The notes under the pieces: generated by a model
What the model was told of the DNA's origin: nothing
Database searches by the model: none
Seen by the model: the letters and a program-made list of their open reading frames with translations, nothing else
Part shown: positions 43,590 through 52,295 of the stretch, piece by piece
Layout of the letters: the number at the start of each line of letters is the position of its first letter
Position numbering within the stretch: position 1 is the first letter of the stretch
Position numbers and translations under genes: made by a program
Origin: Limisphaera sp049537155
GTDB taxonomy: Bacteria > Verrucomicrobiota > Verrucomicrobiia > Limisphaerales > Limisphaeraceae
Assembly (NCBI RefSeq): GCF_049537155.1
Contig: NZ_JBMVQZ010000001.1
Coordinates: forward strand, 434,001-498,000
Reading direction: 5' to 3'
Length of the DNA: 64,000 bases

Positions 43590-43903
43590 CACGGCGGGAC
43601 CCGTCCAAGCTCCGCGCCTTTTCCCTCCAGGTCGCCAGGGCAATTCGGTCGGACTCCTCCAACCTCCAATTGGCACGTTACACGCCAGAGTGTCGGGAAA
43701 CACCGCCAGAGCGGCATCTCGTTTACTCGAAAAAAAGCCTCGGAAAAGCCTGCTGCGCCGGTGCTTCAACCGGGCGCGCCGCGACCGGGTGAATCCCTCC
43801 GTGCCAGGCTCTCCCTCGCAACCAACGTCGCGACCTTGACCGGCCACCGGCCAAAGGTCTCCTCTTTTCAACGCCACCTGCCCTCCCGCCACCGATTCGA
43901 TGC
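43590..43903. other. Gap without a recognised gene
   Basis: This 314-bp stretch lies downstream of the convergent glycosyltransferase-like gene on its far side. Translations show no family pattern and no hairpin with a T-run was found. Confidence 0.4.
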
Positions 43904-45430
43904 TCATCTGCCCAGCCGGGTATCTTTTCCATCCCAGGGTGGTTCACCCGGAGCGCGCCGCCGCCAGATCTCCATACGCTCCGTGACTTCCAATGGAACG
44001 CAATGCTGCATCAGCCAGCTCGAAAACGTCGGATCCGCCTTCTCCGCCTCCCTGCGGATCACCAGCAGGTCAACTTGATTGCTCTCTAAACAAACCACGA
44101 CGTCCTGCCAGGAAATCTGTCCACTCAGGAATCGCTTCCTGGGCAGGACCAACAACTCTGGCGGCGGAAAAACCCCTGCGTGGCACATCTCCACATAGTA
44201 ATCCACCGGGGCATAGCACCATAGATTCGAGCGGGCCGTGGCCCGCATGTGCTCCAGCACGATCGGGTCCGGTCCGCCCCGGGTGAGGAGCATGTTCACG
44301 TTGCCCACCAGCCTGCCGGCACCAAAGCCGGCCCAAAGCGCCGCCACCGTGGACAACGTCAGCACGGCAGACGCCACCGCCTTCGGCGATGGTGGTGTCT
44401 GGTCTGCTCGGTCCGGCGCCGGCCCTTTTGTCGCGTCCGACCAGTGGGCCTGCAACACCCGTACGGCATGAACCAAAGCCAGGCCCCCGAGGATGGAAAG
44501 AGGCAGAACGAATTGGTATTCATAATACCACCACCACAGGGTGGCGATGGCTTTGAATGCCAGAGCCCCCAACAGCGTTCCCACGGCAAACATGCCCACT
44601 GCCGGCCACTGCAATGCCCGCAACGTCAGAAGCCCGAATCCGCCGGCAACCACAACCACCAAAACGTTCGGGCCCAAAAAGCCCCTGACGTACTCCATCG
44701 TCGCGGGATCCGCGGAAGCGTGTTGGTTTGCCATCCAGTGGGATCCGAGCAGCCAATCCCACCGGAAGTTCGGCGACAGCCTTGCCCAGAGACCGAAACT
44801 TGCGACCCAACCGGCCAACCATGGCAACAACAGCCGCAGCGATTCGCGAAATCCCCACCTCCGCCAACTGTACAGCACCAAACCCGGCGCCGTGATGACT
44901 GCCGTGAGCTTTAGGTGCATTGCCGCCCCCATCACCGCGCCGGAAAGAAACGGCTGCCAGGGGCGAAGCCGTGGGCCGGCCCCGCTCAGCAGACCTGCCG
45001 CCACCACGGCCCACGCCCAGGCCGCCGGCTCCAACATGATGCTGAAGATCAGCAGCAGATCCCTGGGCACGGACGCCATCAGCAACGCCGCACCGACGAG
45101 TCCCACGGCACCGAGGGTTCCCCGGCCCATCCATGCAATGGCCGCCCACATCGCCGCCATGGATACAACCGTGAACAGTCGCGGCATGTGCGGCCCTTCT
45201 CCGAACCACTGACAAAGCCGTGCGTTCAAGAGCGTGTGCAGCCATGGTTGGTCGTTCCACACCCGTGGCAGTTGGTCGGCATGACGAACCGCAAAGTGAA
45301 TCTTGAGAAGTTCCCAACAGTCATCAGGGCCCACGCTCGGCAGATTCCGCGTCGTCAGGTACCCGGCCGCCAGGCAGAGGACGACCACCAGCCACCCCCA
45401 CCATTCACTCCGCTTGCCCACGCCGGTCAT
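43904..45430 (-). CDS. Multi-pass membrane protein, GT-C glycosyltransferase-like
   Basis: This protein has about 508 residues and roughly ten membrane helices. The layout resembles GT-C enzymes of the ArnT/PMT type: an N-terminal helix (GWLVVVLCLAAGYLTTRNL), then a first outer loop with acidic residues (VGPDDCWELLKIHFAVRHADQLPRVWNDQP), several helices and a soluble C-terminal domain of about 150 residues. Those enzymes use lipid-linked sugars. The sugar and acceptor are unknown. The start ATG 45430 overlaps the stop of the MauE-like gene (ATGA); an ATG at 45445 would add five residues. It is the last gene of a four-gene minus-strand cluster. Confidence 0.65.
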   Translation of the reverse strand: MTGVGKRSEWWGWLVVVLCLAAGYLTTRNLPSVGPDDCWELLKIHFAVRHADQLPRVWNDQPWLHTLLNARLCQWFGEGPHMPRLFTVVSMAAMWAAIAWMGRGTLGAVGLVGAALLMASVPRDLLLIFSIMLEPAAWAWAVVAAGLLSGAGPRLRPWQPFLSGAVMGAAMHLKLTAVITAPGLVLYSWRRWGFRESLRLLLPWLAGWVASFGLWARLSPNFRWDWLLGSHWMANQHASADPATMEYVRGFLGPNVLVVVVAGGFGLLTLRALQWPAVGMFAVGTLLGALAFKAIATLWWWYYEYQFVLPLSILGGLALVHAVRVLQAHWSDATKGPAPDRADQTPPSPKAVASAVLTLSTVAALWAGFGAGRLVGNVNMLLTRGGPDPIVLEHMRATARSNLWCYAPVDYYVEMCHAGVFPPPELLVLPRKRFLSGQISWQDVVVCLESNQVDLLVIRREAEKADPTFSSWLMQHCVPLEVTERMEIWRRRAPGEPPWDGKDTRLGR

Positions 45431-45879
45431 CCCTCCTTTCTCCATGCCGAGCGCCAACTCAGTGCGCCCACCAGAAAGAACCAAGTGGCCAGAGTCATGC
45501 GCCATTCGGCCTTGTAATCGCGTATCCACGCCGCCCACGTTTCGACACCTGCCAGACAGGGGCATGGTCCCAACGATGAGGGCCACAGGATCTGGCCGAC
45601 GAGAAAGCCCGCCCCTGCAATCGTCAGGGTCACACTGTTCCAGGGCGCGGGCAGGAGGACGATTGCCAGCCCCACGATCGTTTCACCAATCCCCTGCACC
45701 AGGACCCGGTTCTGCAATTGACCCGCCTGCGCACCGGTCACCCCCGGCGCTCCGGACTCGCCATGCACGACCGTTGCCAGTTTGGCCAGGCCCAGCCCCG
45801 TCAACAGGCATCCGGCCAGCAGGACAAGAGCACCGACGCCGGTCCATCGTTGGGTCCAACGACTGCTTCTGAGCATGGA
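45427..45879 (-). CDS. MauE/DoxX-like membrane protein
   Basis: This is a membrane protein of 150 residues with four predicted helices: GALVLLAGCLLTGLGLAKLA, GIGETIVGLAIVLL, VTLTIAGAGFLVGQIL and TLATWFFLVGALSW. Between helices 3 and 4 it has GPCPCLAG, a paired-cysteine loop as in MauE/DoxX redox-associated proteins, which help form disulfides in the envelope. The start is placed at MLRSSRWTQ because the family begins there. It is coupled to the glycosyltransferase-like gene by overlapping start and stop, and the exported gene lies 47 bp upstream. Confidence 0.7.
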   Translation of the reverse strand, partial: SMLRSSRWTQRWTGVGALVLLAGCLLTGLGLAKLATVVHGESGAPGVTGAQAGQLQNRVLVQGIGETIVGLAIVLLPAPWNSVTLTIAGAGFLVGQILWPSSLGPCPCLAGVETWAAWIRDYKAEWRMTLATWFFLVGALSWRSAWRKEG

Positions 45880-45926
45880 TTGCAAGAGTGCGAAGAGGCC
45901 CGCAGGTGGCTTTTGACCGCGACAAT

Positions 45927-47153
45927 CTAATGGATGCGAGCACGGCGCCGGTACCACCAGACCCATCCCCAAAGCAAAACCCCGGCGAGGAGCCCGGCCA
46001 CGAGCACGCTGCGGTAGACCTGCGACTGTCCCGTCAGCTTCACAAGTTCGGCGAATGTGTTCTGCGGCGGCTCCTCCACAGGCCGCCATTGCCCCCCGAT
46101 GCCCACCTGATAGGACACCTCGTTCGAAATGACGGTGAACGTGGTCAGGGGTTCGTTCACCCGCCGAAACATTTCAGGGAAGTACCCATCGGCGGCAGCG
46201 GGATCCACGCCGAACTCGATATCGTCCAGATAATTCGTGTGTCGCAGCAGGCCTTCCCGTGGATCCATCTCCTCCACGATGTACTGCCACGGCGGAAAGG
46301 GACGCTCCGGCAGATACGTGTAAATCACGCGATAAGAACGCCCCGGCTTGTCCTGTGCATGGGTTTCATAAACGATCTCTGCAGGCCGGCCCTGGGCGTC
46401 GTACCGAACAATCTCGCCCCGTCCGCCGGGATAAGGCCGCACCACAGTGATGGGTGCCACTTCGAACACGGCATCGCTGATCCAGCGCAGCTCTCCGGGG
46501 CCCAATTCATCGAGTCCCAGCCGCAAATCACACTTCAACATGGCATCGCGCATGGCTCGGGATGCATGGAATTCTCCTTTGCCACCCGCCGTGTTGGTTC
46601 GAAAGGTCACTCCCAGGCTCATGTGGCCGGGATACAGCGTCCAATAATAGTACCGGTTGCTCCCCGCGACGCGCTCCAAGCCTCTGGGGATCGGGTGAAA
46701 AGTGGGGGTGCCGTCCGTCTTGAACAGCACCTCGCCCTTCTCGGTGCCCAAAGCACGTTGATACCACCCTTGGGGCTGCCAGCCCGCTTCGAATCGCTCA
46801 AGAAGCGACATGAGCGGGCGACGCGGGACCAGCCTCTCCGAGGCACCCGGAGATTCCGCCACGGACATTATGAGGCGCGAGAGCGCCCGCCGGTAGGCCA
46901 TGTACCGGATCCACGGGGTCCGGGCCAGGTACTCCCTGAAGAGCACGGCCGGTTCCCGGTCGAGGGGAAACTCCTCGTGTTTCTCGGGCAACTGTTGGCC
47001 GCTTGCGCCGACGACGGCAATCCCGAGCACGAGGCAGACCCACGCTCTCCAGCACGCCCGGCGGGCCGCCGGCGGACCCAAACATCCGTTGTCGGCCGGA
47101 CCAGCCGGCAGGCTTGCTCGATTGCACGCGGTCATATCTTTTCTCCTGTCCAT
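45927..47153 (-). CDS. Exported protein with N- and C-terminal membrane anchors, unknown function
   Basis: This protein has about 408 residues. A hydrophobic segment at about residues 35-52 (WVCLVLGIAVVGASG) looks like a signal or anchor. The body (about 300 residues) has no motif I recognise; it has aromatic-rich strands such as NRYYYWTLYPGHMSLGVTFR and FTVISNEVSYQVGIGGQWRP. The C-terminus is a second hydrophobic segment, VLVAGLLAGVLLWGWVWWY, followed by basic residues RRRARIH, so the bulk is probably outside with a short tail inside. The start is ATG 47153; 47135 is also possible. It is the second gene of the cluster. Confidence 0.6.
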   Translation of the reverse strand: MDRRKDMTACNRASLPAGPADNGCLGPPAARRACWRAWVCLVLGIAVVGASGQQLPEKHEEFPLDREPAVLFREYLARTPWIRYMAYRRALSRLIMSVAESPGASERLVPRRPLMSLLERFEAGWQPQGWYQRALGTEKGEVLFKTDGTPTFHPIPRGLERVAGSNRYYYWTLYPGHMSLGVTFRTNTAGGKGEFHASRAMRDAMLKCDLRLGLDELGPGELRWISDAVFEVAPITVVRPYPGGRGEIVRYDAQGRPAEIVYETHAQDKPGRSYRVIYTYLPERPFPPWQYIVEEMDPREGLLRHTNYLDDIEFGVDPAAADGYFPEMFRRVNEPLTTFTVISNEVSYQVGIGGQWRPVEEPPQNTFAELVKLTGQSQVYRSVLVAGLLAGVLLWGWVWWYRRRARIH

Positions 47154-47330
47154 CAGAACCTGGCGGCCCTGGCGACCCGTTTTTACCAGTCGGCGGGGAG
47201 CTTCCCCCGCCGAGAGCTGCCCTTTCTCCCGGCCGTCCTGAACGCCGTCACGCCCGGGTGATGGGTGCCCTTTGAATGCCACCCGACGCTGCGCCCGCCA
47301 CGCTCATTGCTCGCCATCGTCCCGGCATCA

Positions 47331-47687
47331 TCATGGAGTCGACCAACAACGATCTTCACCCACAAAAGCCTGCACGAAGGATTTCCTCACAAACGGCTCC
47401 TGGTCGCACACGTAAAGGCATCTGGGGTTGCCGTCTGTCCAAACGGTTGTCCATCCCTGGCTGTTTGGGGGAGGCGGTGCCACCCATGAATACCGTTGGC
47501 CGTCCTCGACCAGACGGCACGGACCGCCGCCCGGGTAAACGACTCTCAGGCACTCTCGCTCTGTCGGGAACCAACACGCCACGGCAGCAGTGGTCCAGGT
47601 GACAATCGCCAGAACCATGGCAGTCGGCGACGAGCGAAGAGAGGAGATCCACGAAGCGAGCACCGGATTGCATGGCTTTGTTTTCAT
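47331..47687 (-). CDS. Small exported cysteine-rich protein
   Basis: The predicted protein is 118 residues with a hydrophobic segment near residues 20-38 (PTAMVLAIVTWTTAAVACW). The mature part carries several cysteines (ERECLRVVYPGGGPCRL, CLYVCDQEPF, EDRCWS) that could form disulfides, which fits the MauE-like gene downstream. The function is unknown. Upstream on the minus strand a run of nine T follows TTGACA, but a proper -10 is not evident. Confidence 0.5.
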   Translation of the reverse strand: MKTKPCNPVLASWISSLRSSPTAMVLAIVTWTTAAVACWFPTERECLRVVYPGGGPCRLVEDGQRYSWVAPPPPNSQGWTTVWTDGNPRCLYVCDQEPFVRKSFVQAFVGEDRCWSTP

Positions 47688-48008
47688 GCCGACAGAAAAG
47701 CATAAAAAAAAAGTTGTCAAGCCCTGGAGCGCGCGGGCCCGTCGTTCGAGCGTCGTGCAGTCGCATGTCCTTTTTCGAGTCCGATGATTCGTCTTTTGCC
47801 AATCCGCCCGGGACTGTTGCCGGCCCGTTGCGGAATTGACCTTCCGGCAACCTGCCGCTGCCCGGAGCAAGCGTGTATGCCCTGCATCGTTTGAACGGTC
47901 ACCTGCCTCGCGCAACAACGGTCCGGGGTCGTCAAAGGGCCGTGGTGTTGGAGCTCGACCTCATCAGGCCGGACCCGCATTCTGTGGGCCGACGTGCGCG
48001 AGGTTGCC
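47688..48008. other. Divergent promoter region
   Basis: These 321 bp separate the cysteine-rich protein gene (minus) and the multidomain xylanase (plus). The minus strand has TTGACA followed by a T9 run next to the 47687 start. I see no clear -10 element for either direction and no gene. Confidence 0.45.
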
Positions 48009-51000
48009 ATGAGAACACCTGGCATTCGCTTCATCGGGCTGGCCGTGTGGATCGGCGCAGCGCCGCTCCTCCCGGCTTCCGCAAGCCCGGGGGCGCCCCC
48101 TCCGGTGGTTTTCAGCACCGAACAGGATCACCGGAACATGATGGAACAGTTGGGCATCACCCGGCTGCGACCGGGGCGAAGCCCGGGTGCGGATGCACCG
48201 AACGCCGCCAACTACGACGAGGCAAGAGCAAATCCGTACCCGGAGCTGCCCCAGCTCCTACGCAGTCCCGACGGCACGGCCATCTGCACGCCCGAGCTCT
48301 GGTGGCTCAAGCGGCGGCCCGAGATCCTGGAGCTGCTCGAGCGCGAGGTTTACGGGCGGATCCCCGCCGGCGTCCCTCCCGTCCGCTGGGAGGTGACCGA
48401 CACGCGCGAGATCGAACTGGCCGGCAAACCCGCCATTGAACGGGAACTGGTCGGCATCGTGGACAACTCCATCTGCCCGGAGATCGAGGTCCGCATCTCC
48501 CTGTCGCTGACCCTGCCCCGGGAGGCGCAACGGCCGGTGCCGGTCATGCTGAGTTTCGGGTTTACCCCACGACAGTTGGAAGAGTTTCGCAAACGCCCCG
48601 ACCGCGAGGCGGATGGTCCGCGTCAACCTGACAAACGGGCAAAACTCATCGCCGCCGGTTGGGGATGCGCGATGCTCAATCCGATGACGATTCAGGACGA
48701 CGCCGGCGGCTGGCGCCCGCGCCGGTCGGGCGGTTCCGAGTCCGCCCGCGCCGAACCGACCGGGGCCGGGCTGACCCGTGGCATCATCGGCTTGGTCAAC
48801 CGCGGCCAACCGCGAAAGCCGGATCAGTGGGGGGCGCTGCGCGCCTGGGCCTGGGGGGCGTCGCGGGCACTGGATTACCTGGAAACCGTGCCGGAGGTGG
48901 ACGCGCGCCACGTGGCCATCGCCGGGGTTTCCCGGTTCGGCAAGGCGGCCCTTGTGGCGATGGCTTTCGACCAACGATTCGCCGCGGGGTTGATCGCCTC
49001 CTCGGGCAGGGGCGGCACCGCACTCTTTCGCCGCAACTTCGGCGAGAGTCTCGAAAACCTGGCCGGGCCGGCCGCCTACCACTGGATGGCAGGCAATTTC
49101 ATGAAATACGCCGCCGAGGAGTCGCGCTTCGGCCGGCTCACCGCCGCCGACCTGCCCGTGGACGCCCACATGACGCTGGCGCTCTGCGCGCCGCGACTGG
49201 TGTTCATCAGCCACGGTGTCCCCGAGAAAGGCGACGCCCTCTGGCTGGACCACCGCGGCAGTTTCATGGCGGCCGTCGCCGCCCAGAAGGTCTGGCGCCT
49301 GCTCGGCGAGCGGGACCTCGGCTGCAGCGATGATTACATCAGCGAACGTCCGCCCGCCGTGCTCGAGGGTCTGCTGCACGGCGCGCTGGCCTGGCGCCAG
49401 CACGACGGCGGTCATACCGACGAACCCAACGTCGAACCTTTCGTCCGATGGGCCGAGGAGCAATGGCAGCGAAAGGCGCAGTGGGCGGCGCGGGAGCGAC
49501 GCGATCTGCGCTCCCTCAAGGCCGTGGTCAACAACCGGTACAAGATCGGCGTGGGGGTGGACCTCGACGTCCTTCACGACCCGCGGGATGCCGCCCTGAT
49601 CCTCCGGCATTTCCAGATCCTCACGCCCGAGAACTGCATGAAGCCACAGGCCCTGCATCCGGCCGAAAACGTCTGGCGGTTCGAACAGGCCGATGCCTAC
49701 GCCAACTTCGCCCGGTCCAACGGCCTCGAGCTGGTCGGTCACTGCCTGGTGTGGGCCAAGGACGATCGCACCGACCGCTGGATGATGGAAGAACCCGACG
49801 GGCGTCCCGTGACGCGTGAGACCCTCCTGCGCCGGATCGAAACGCACGTCCGCACCGTGGTGCAGCGCTATGCCGACGTGGTCACCATGTGGGACGTGGT
49901 GAACGAGGCCGTCGCCGACACCGGAGAGGAAATCCTGCGCGATTCGGTCTATTCGCGCACCACCGGCCTGGACTTCCTGGTCACCGCGTTTCGAGCCGCG
50001 CGGGCAGCCGACCCCGATGCCATCCTCATCTACAACGACTACAACTGTCACCTGCCGGACAAACGTCGCAGGATCCTGGCACTCTTGCGCGAGTTGAAGG
50101 CCCGCGGTGCGCCGGTGGATGCCTACGGCATGCAGGGCCACCTCGAACTGGAGGACCATGCCCTGCCCCAGCTGCGCGAAATGCTCGAAGAGCTGCGGAA
50201 ACTGGGTCTCAAGGTGGTGGTATCGGAACTGGACCTGGACATCGTCAACCGGAGCCGCTGGTGGGCCGAGGGTGGCAAATACCGCGAGGAACTTTCCCGT
50301 TGGGACCCCTACCGCCACGGGCTGCCACTGGAGGTGGAACAGAAGGCACTGCGCCGGTGGCTCGATGTGTTCCAACTTTTCGAGGACCACCGCGACAGGA
50401 TTCTGCGGGTCTCGTTCTGGAACCTTCACGACGGCCAGAGCTGGCTCAATTACTTTCCCTGGCGGCGGACCAACCACCCCCTCTTGTTCGATCGCCAGCG
50501 CCGGCCCAAACCGGCCTTCGACGCCGTCTACCGGCTGCTCCAGGGCCCCGCCCCGGCTCATGAAGCCGTGGAACGCACCGATCCCAACTCCCGCCTGGCC
50601 CATCAGCAGCTCGTCGCAAAGACGCGCCAGGGCCGGATCGACGTCTACTTCGTGGGCGACTCGATCACCCGTCGCTGGGGCGCGACCGATTATCCCCACC
50701 TGCTGGAGCACTGGCGCAAAAGCTTTCACGGCTGGCACGCGGCCAACTTCGGCTGGGGCGGCGACACCACCCACAACATCCTGTGGCGGATCCGCAACGG
50801 CGAGTTCGAGGGCCTGTCACCCAAGATCATCGTGCTGCAGGCCGGCGCCAACAATCTGCCCTGGCACGGCCCCGCCGGCGAGACACACATCCGGGACGTG
50901 GTCAACGGCATTCGCGCGCTCATTGCCGAGTTCCAACAACGCGCCCCCGCCGCGGTCATCGTGTTGACAGCCATGTTTCCCCGCTCGCAAAATCCCGAGC

Positions 51001-51287
51001 TCCAACCGGCCATCGAGGCCATCAATCGGCAGCTCGCCCTGCTGGCCGACGGGCAACGCATCCGCTGGATTGACATCAACGACCAGCTCGCCGACGAGTC
51101 CGGCGGTTTGCGGCCCGGGATGTCCGCCGACGGCCTCCATCTCGAACTGCCCGCCTACGAGATCTGGGCGGGTGCACTCCGGCCGATCTTCGAAGAGGTC
51201 CTCGGGCCGCCCGCAGCAGAAGACCTCGCGCCTCCGCCCACGGGCAATCCCGCAGCCGCCACCTCCAACCCGGCCCCCGGGCCTTGA
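48009..51287 (+). CDS. Three-domain exported enzyme: CE15 glucuronoyl esterase, GH10 xylanase, SGNH esterase
   Basis: One polypeptide of 1,092 residues with a signal peptide (about 1-26). Residues 80-485 form a CE15-like alpha/beta hydrolase, with serine S308 in GVSRFGKAA and a histidine in QHDGGHTDE; CE15 enzymes cut the ester between lignin and glucuronoxylan. Residues 500-845 form a GH10 xylanase, with acid/base E633 in DVVNEAVAD and nucleophile E740 in VVSELDLD. Residues 875-1065 form an SGNH/GDSL domain, with S885 in FVGDSITRRWG, GANN as the third block and DGLH (D1041, H1044); it may remove acetyl or other acyl groups from xylan. Short linkers join them, with no carbohydrate-binding module evident. 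ATG 48009 has GAGG five bases upstream, and a GTG start at 47994 is possible. Confidence 0.95.
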   Translation: MRTPGIRFIGLAVWIGAAPLLPASASPGAPPPVVFSTEQDHRNMMEQLGITRLRPGRSPGADAPNAANYDEARANPYPELPQLLRSPDGTAICTPELWWLKRRPEILELLEREVYGRIPAGVPPVRWEVTDTREIELAGKPAIERELVGIVDNSICPEIEVRISLSLTLPREAQRPVPVMLSFGFTPRQLEEFRKRPDREADGPRQPDKRAKLIAAGWGCAMLNPMTIQDDAGGWRPRRSGGSESARAEPTGAGLTRGIIGLVNRGQPRKPDQWGALRAWAWGASRALDYLETVPEVDARHVAIAGVSRFGKAALVAMAFDQRFAAGLIASSGRGGTALFRRNFGESLENLAGPAAYHWMAGNFMKYAAEESRFGRLTAADLPVDAHMTLALCAPRLVFISHGVPEKGDALWLDHRGSFMAAVAAQKVWRLLGERDLGCSDDYISERPPAVLEGLLHGALAWRQHDGGHTDEPNVEPFVRWAEEQWQRKAQWAARERRDLRSLKAVVNNRYKIGVGVDLDVLHDPRDAALILRHFQILTPENCMKPQALHPAENVWRFEQADAYANFARSNGLELVGHCLVWAKDDRTDRWMMEEPDGRPVTRETLLRRIETHVRTVVQRYADVVTMWDVVNEAVADTGEEILRDSVYSRTTGLDFLVTAFRAARAADPDAILIYNDYNCHLPDKRRRILALLRELKARGAPVDAYGMQGHLELEDHALPQLREMLEELRKLGLKVVVSELDLDIVNRSRWWAEGGKYREELSRWDPYRHGLPLEVEQKALRRWLDVFQLFEDHRDRILRVSFWNLHDGQSWLNYFPWRRTNHPLLFDRQRRPKPAFDAVYRLLQGPAPAHEAVERTDPNSRLAHQQLVAKTRQGRIDVYFVGDSITRRWGATDYPHLLEHWRKSFHGWHAANFGWGGDTTHNILWRIRNGEFEGLSPKIIVLQAGANNLPWHGPAGETHIRDVVNGIRALIAEFQQRAPAAVIVLTAMFPRSQNPELQPAIEAINRQLALLADGQRIRWIDINDQLADESGGLRPGMSADGLHLELPAYEIWAGALRPIFEEVLGPPAAEDLAPPPTGNPAAATSNPAPGP

Positions 51288-51307
51288 AAAGTCCGCTTGA
51301 AGCCGCG

Positions 51308-51341
51308 GCGGCACTGCCATCGGATTCGATCGCGGTGCCGC
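51308..51341. terminator. Strong hairpin at a convergent boundary
   Basis: Bases 51308-51322 pair with 51327-51341 in a 15-bp stem with one mismatch and one G-U pair, closing a GATT loop. It lies between two convergent genes and could stop transcription in both directions, though there is no T-run on either side. Confidence 0.5.
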
Positions 51342-51369
51342 GCCCCCGCGGCCACCCGGCCACATCCGC

Positions 51370-51978
51370 TCATCTCTTCCGCACGAAGGAGGGCGTGTGG
51401 GCGATCGGCAGCTTCTCGATCACCACATCCTGACCAAGGAAGAACTCGTCAATGGCCCGCGTTTCGCCGGCCAGACCGAGGATGACCGCCGTGGGCCGGT
51501 ACACGTCCACGTCGATGTGCAGCAGTGCGATCTTGAAGGCCGGATGTTCCGCAAGGTACCGCGGGACCGTCTCGCAGATGTCACCCTCGACCAGTTCACA
51601 GTTCGGGAAGGACTTGTAATTCAGGACCGCCTCCACGTCGGCCACGGACATGCCCGGTCCGCCTTCCCGCTCGAATTGTTCGATAAAACGCTGGTCGTCG
51701 GCGTCAGGCTGTGGCGGAAACGCACCGAACGCATCGAATGCGACGATCTTTCGCGACCATGGGCTCTCCAGCAGGTGCCGGAACGTGGCAAACCGGATCA
51801 GGGATGCCGCCTTGTACACGCCGCACTCCACCACGTGCCCCGGCAGGTGGAGGATCGTTTTGTACAGCTCGTAGTGGGCCAGGACCTTCCCCAGGCGACT
51901 GGGATGGCTGGTCACGTGGTATCCGTTCTCGTACTCCCAGGAACGGTCCGGGTCGAATCCGAACAGCAACTTGCCCAT
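51370..51978 (-). CDS. TylF/MycF-like methyltransferase with missing metal-binding segment
   Basis: This protein has 202 residues, shorter than the usual 230-260 of TylF-type SAM methyltransferases. Family marks are HVVECGVYKAASL (SAM site, 48-60), IVAFDAFGAFP (78-88), LVEGDICETVP, and LLHIDVDVYRP (152-162). After RPTAVILG the sequence jumps to LAGETRAIDEFF; relatives have about 20 residues between, including a glycine turn and the DDY that binds metal and catalyses. The deletion is in frame and lies near 51470-51480. The C-terminus EKLPIAHTPSFVRKR is intact. It may be inactive or use another mechanism. It is convergent with the xylanase gene. Confidence 0.75.
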   Translation of the reverse strand: MGKLLFGFDPDRSWEYENGYHVTSHPSRLGKVLAHYELYKTILHLPGHVVECGVYKAASLIRFATFRHLLESPWSRKIVAFDAFGAFPPQPDADDQRFIEQFEREGGPGMSVADVEAVLNYKSFPNCELVEGDICETVPRYLAEHPAFKIALLHIDVDVYRPTAVILGLAGETRAIDEFFLGQDVVIEKLPIAHTPSFVRKR

Positions 51979-52295
51979 CAGCAGCGCACCCTTCTCTGCG
52001 ATCCCACCGGATCCCCGCTGGCACCCGCGAACGGTTTGCCGTTCGAAGCCCCGGCCGCCGCGGAAACCCGACGAACGACCTGAGTCAGTCAGGACCTCAC
52101 GCGCCCGTCAAGCCCCAAGGCCGGATATCGCTCGCCGCTGAACAACCGGCATCTGGTTGTTCCCCACGCCCCGCAGGCCAACCCCCGAAAGCATGCGTCT
52201 CCCGAGACAAACCACTCGCGGAAGCGGTTCCTTTTCCCCTCCGGAACGGCGCTTTTCCCCTTTCATGCGCCGGGCCCGGTTGCTACAAGAGCGGC
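51979..52295. other. Gap without a recognised gene
   Basis: These 317 bp lie upstream of both the methyltransferase-like gene (minus) and proC (plus), so promoters should be here. I could not pick out a convincing -35/-10 pair or a folded RNA. Confidence 0.45.
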
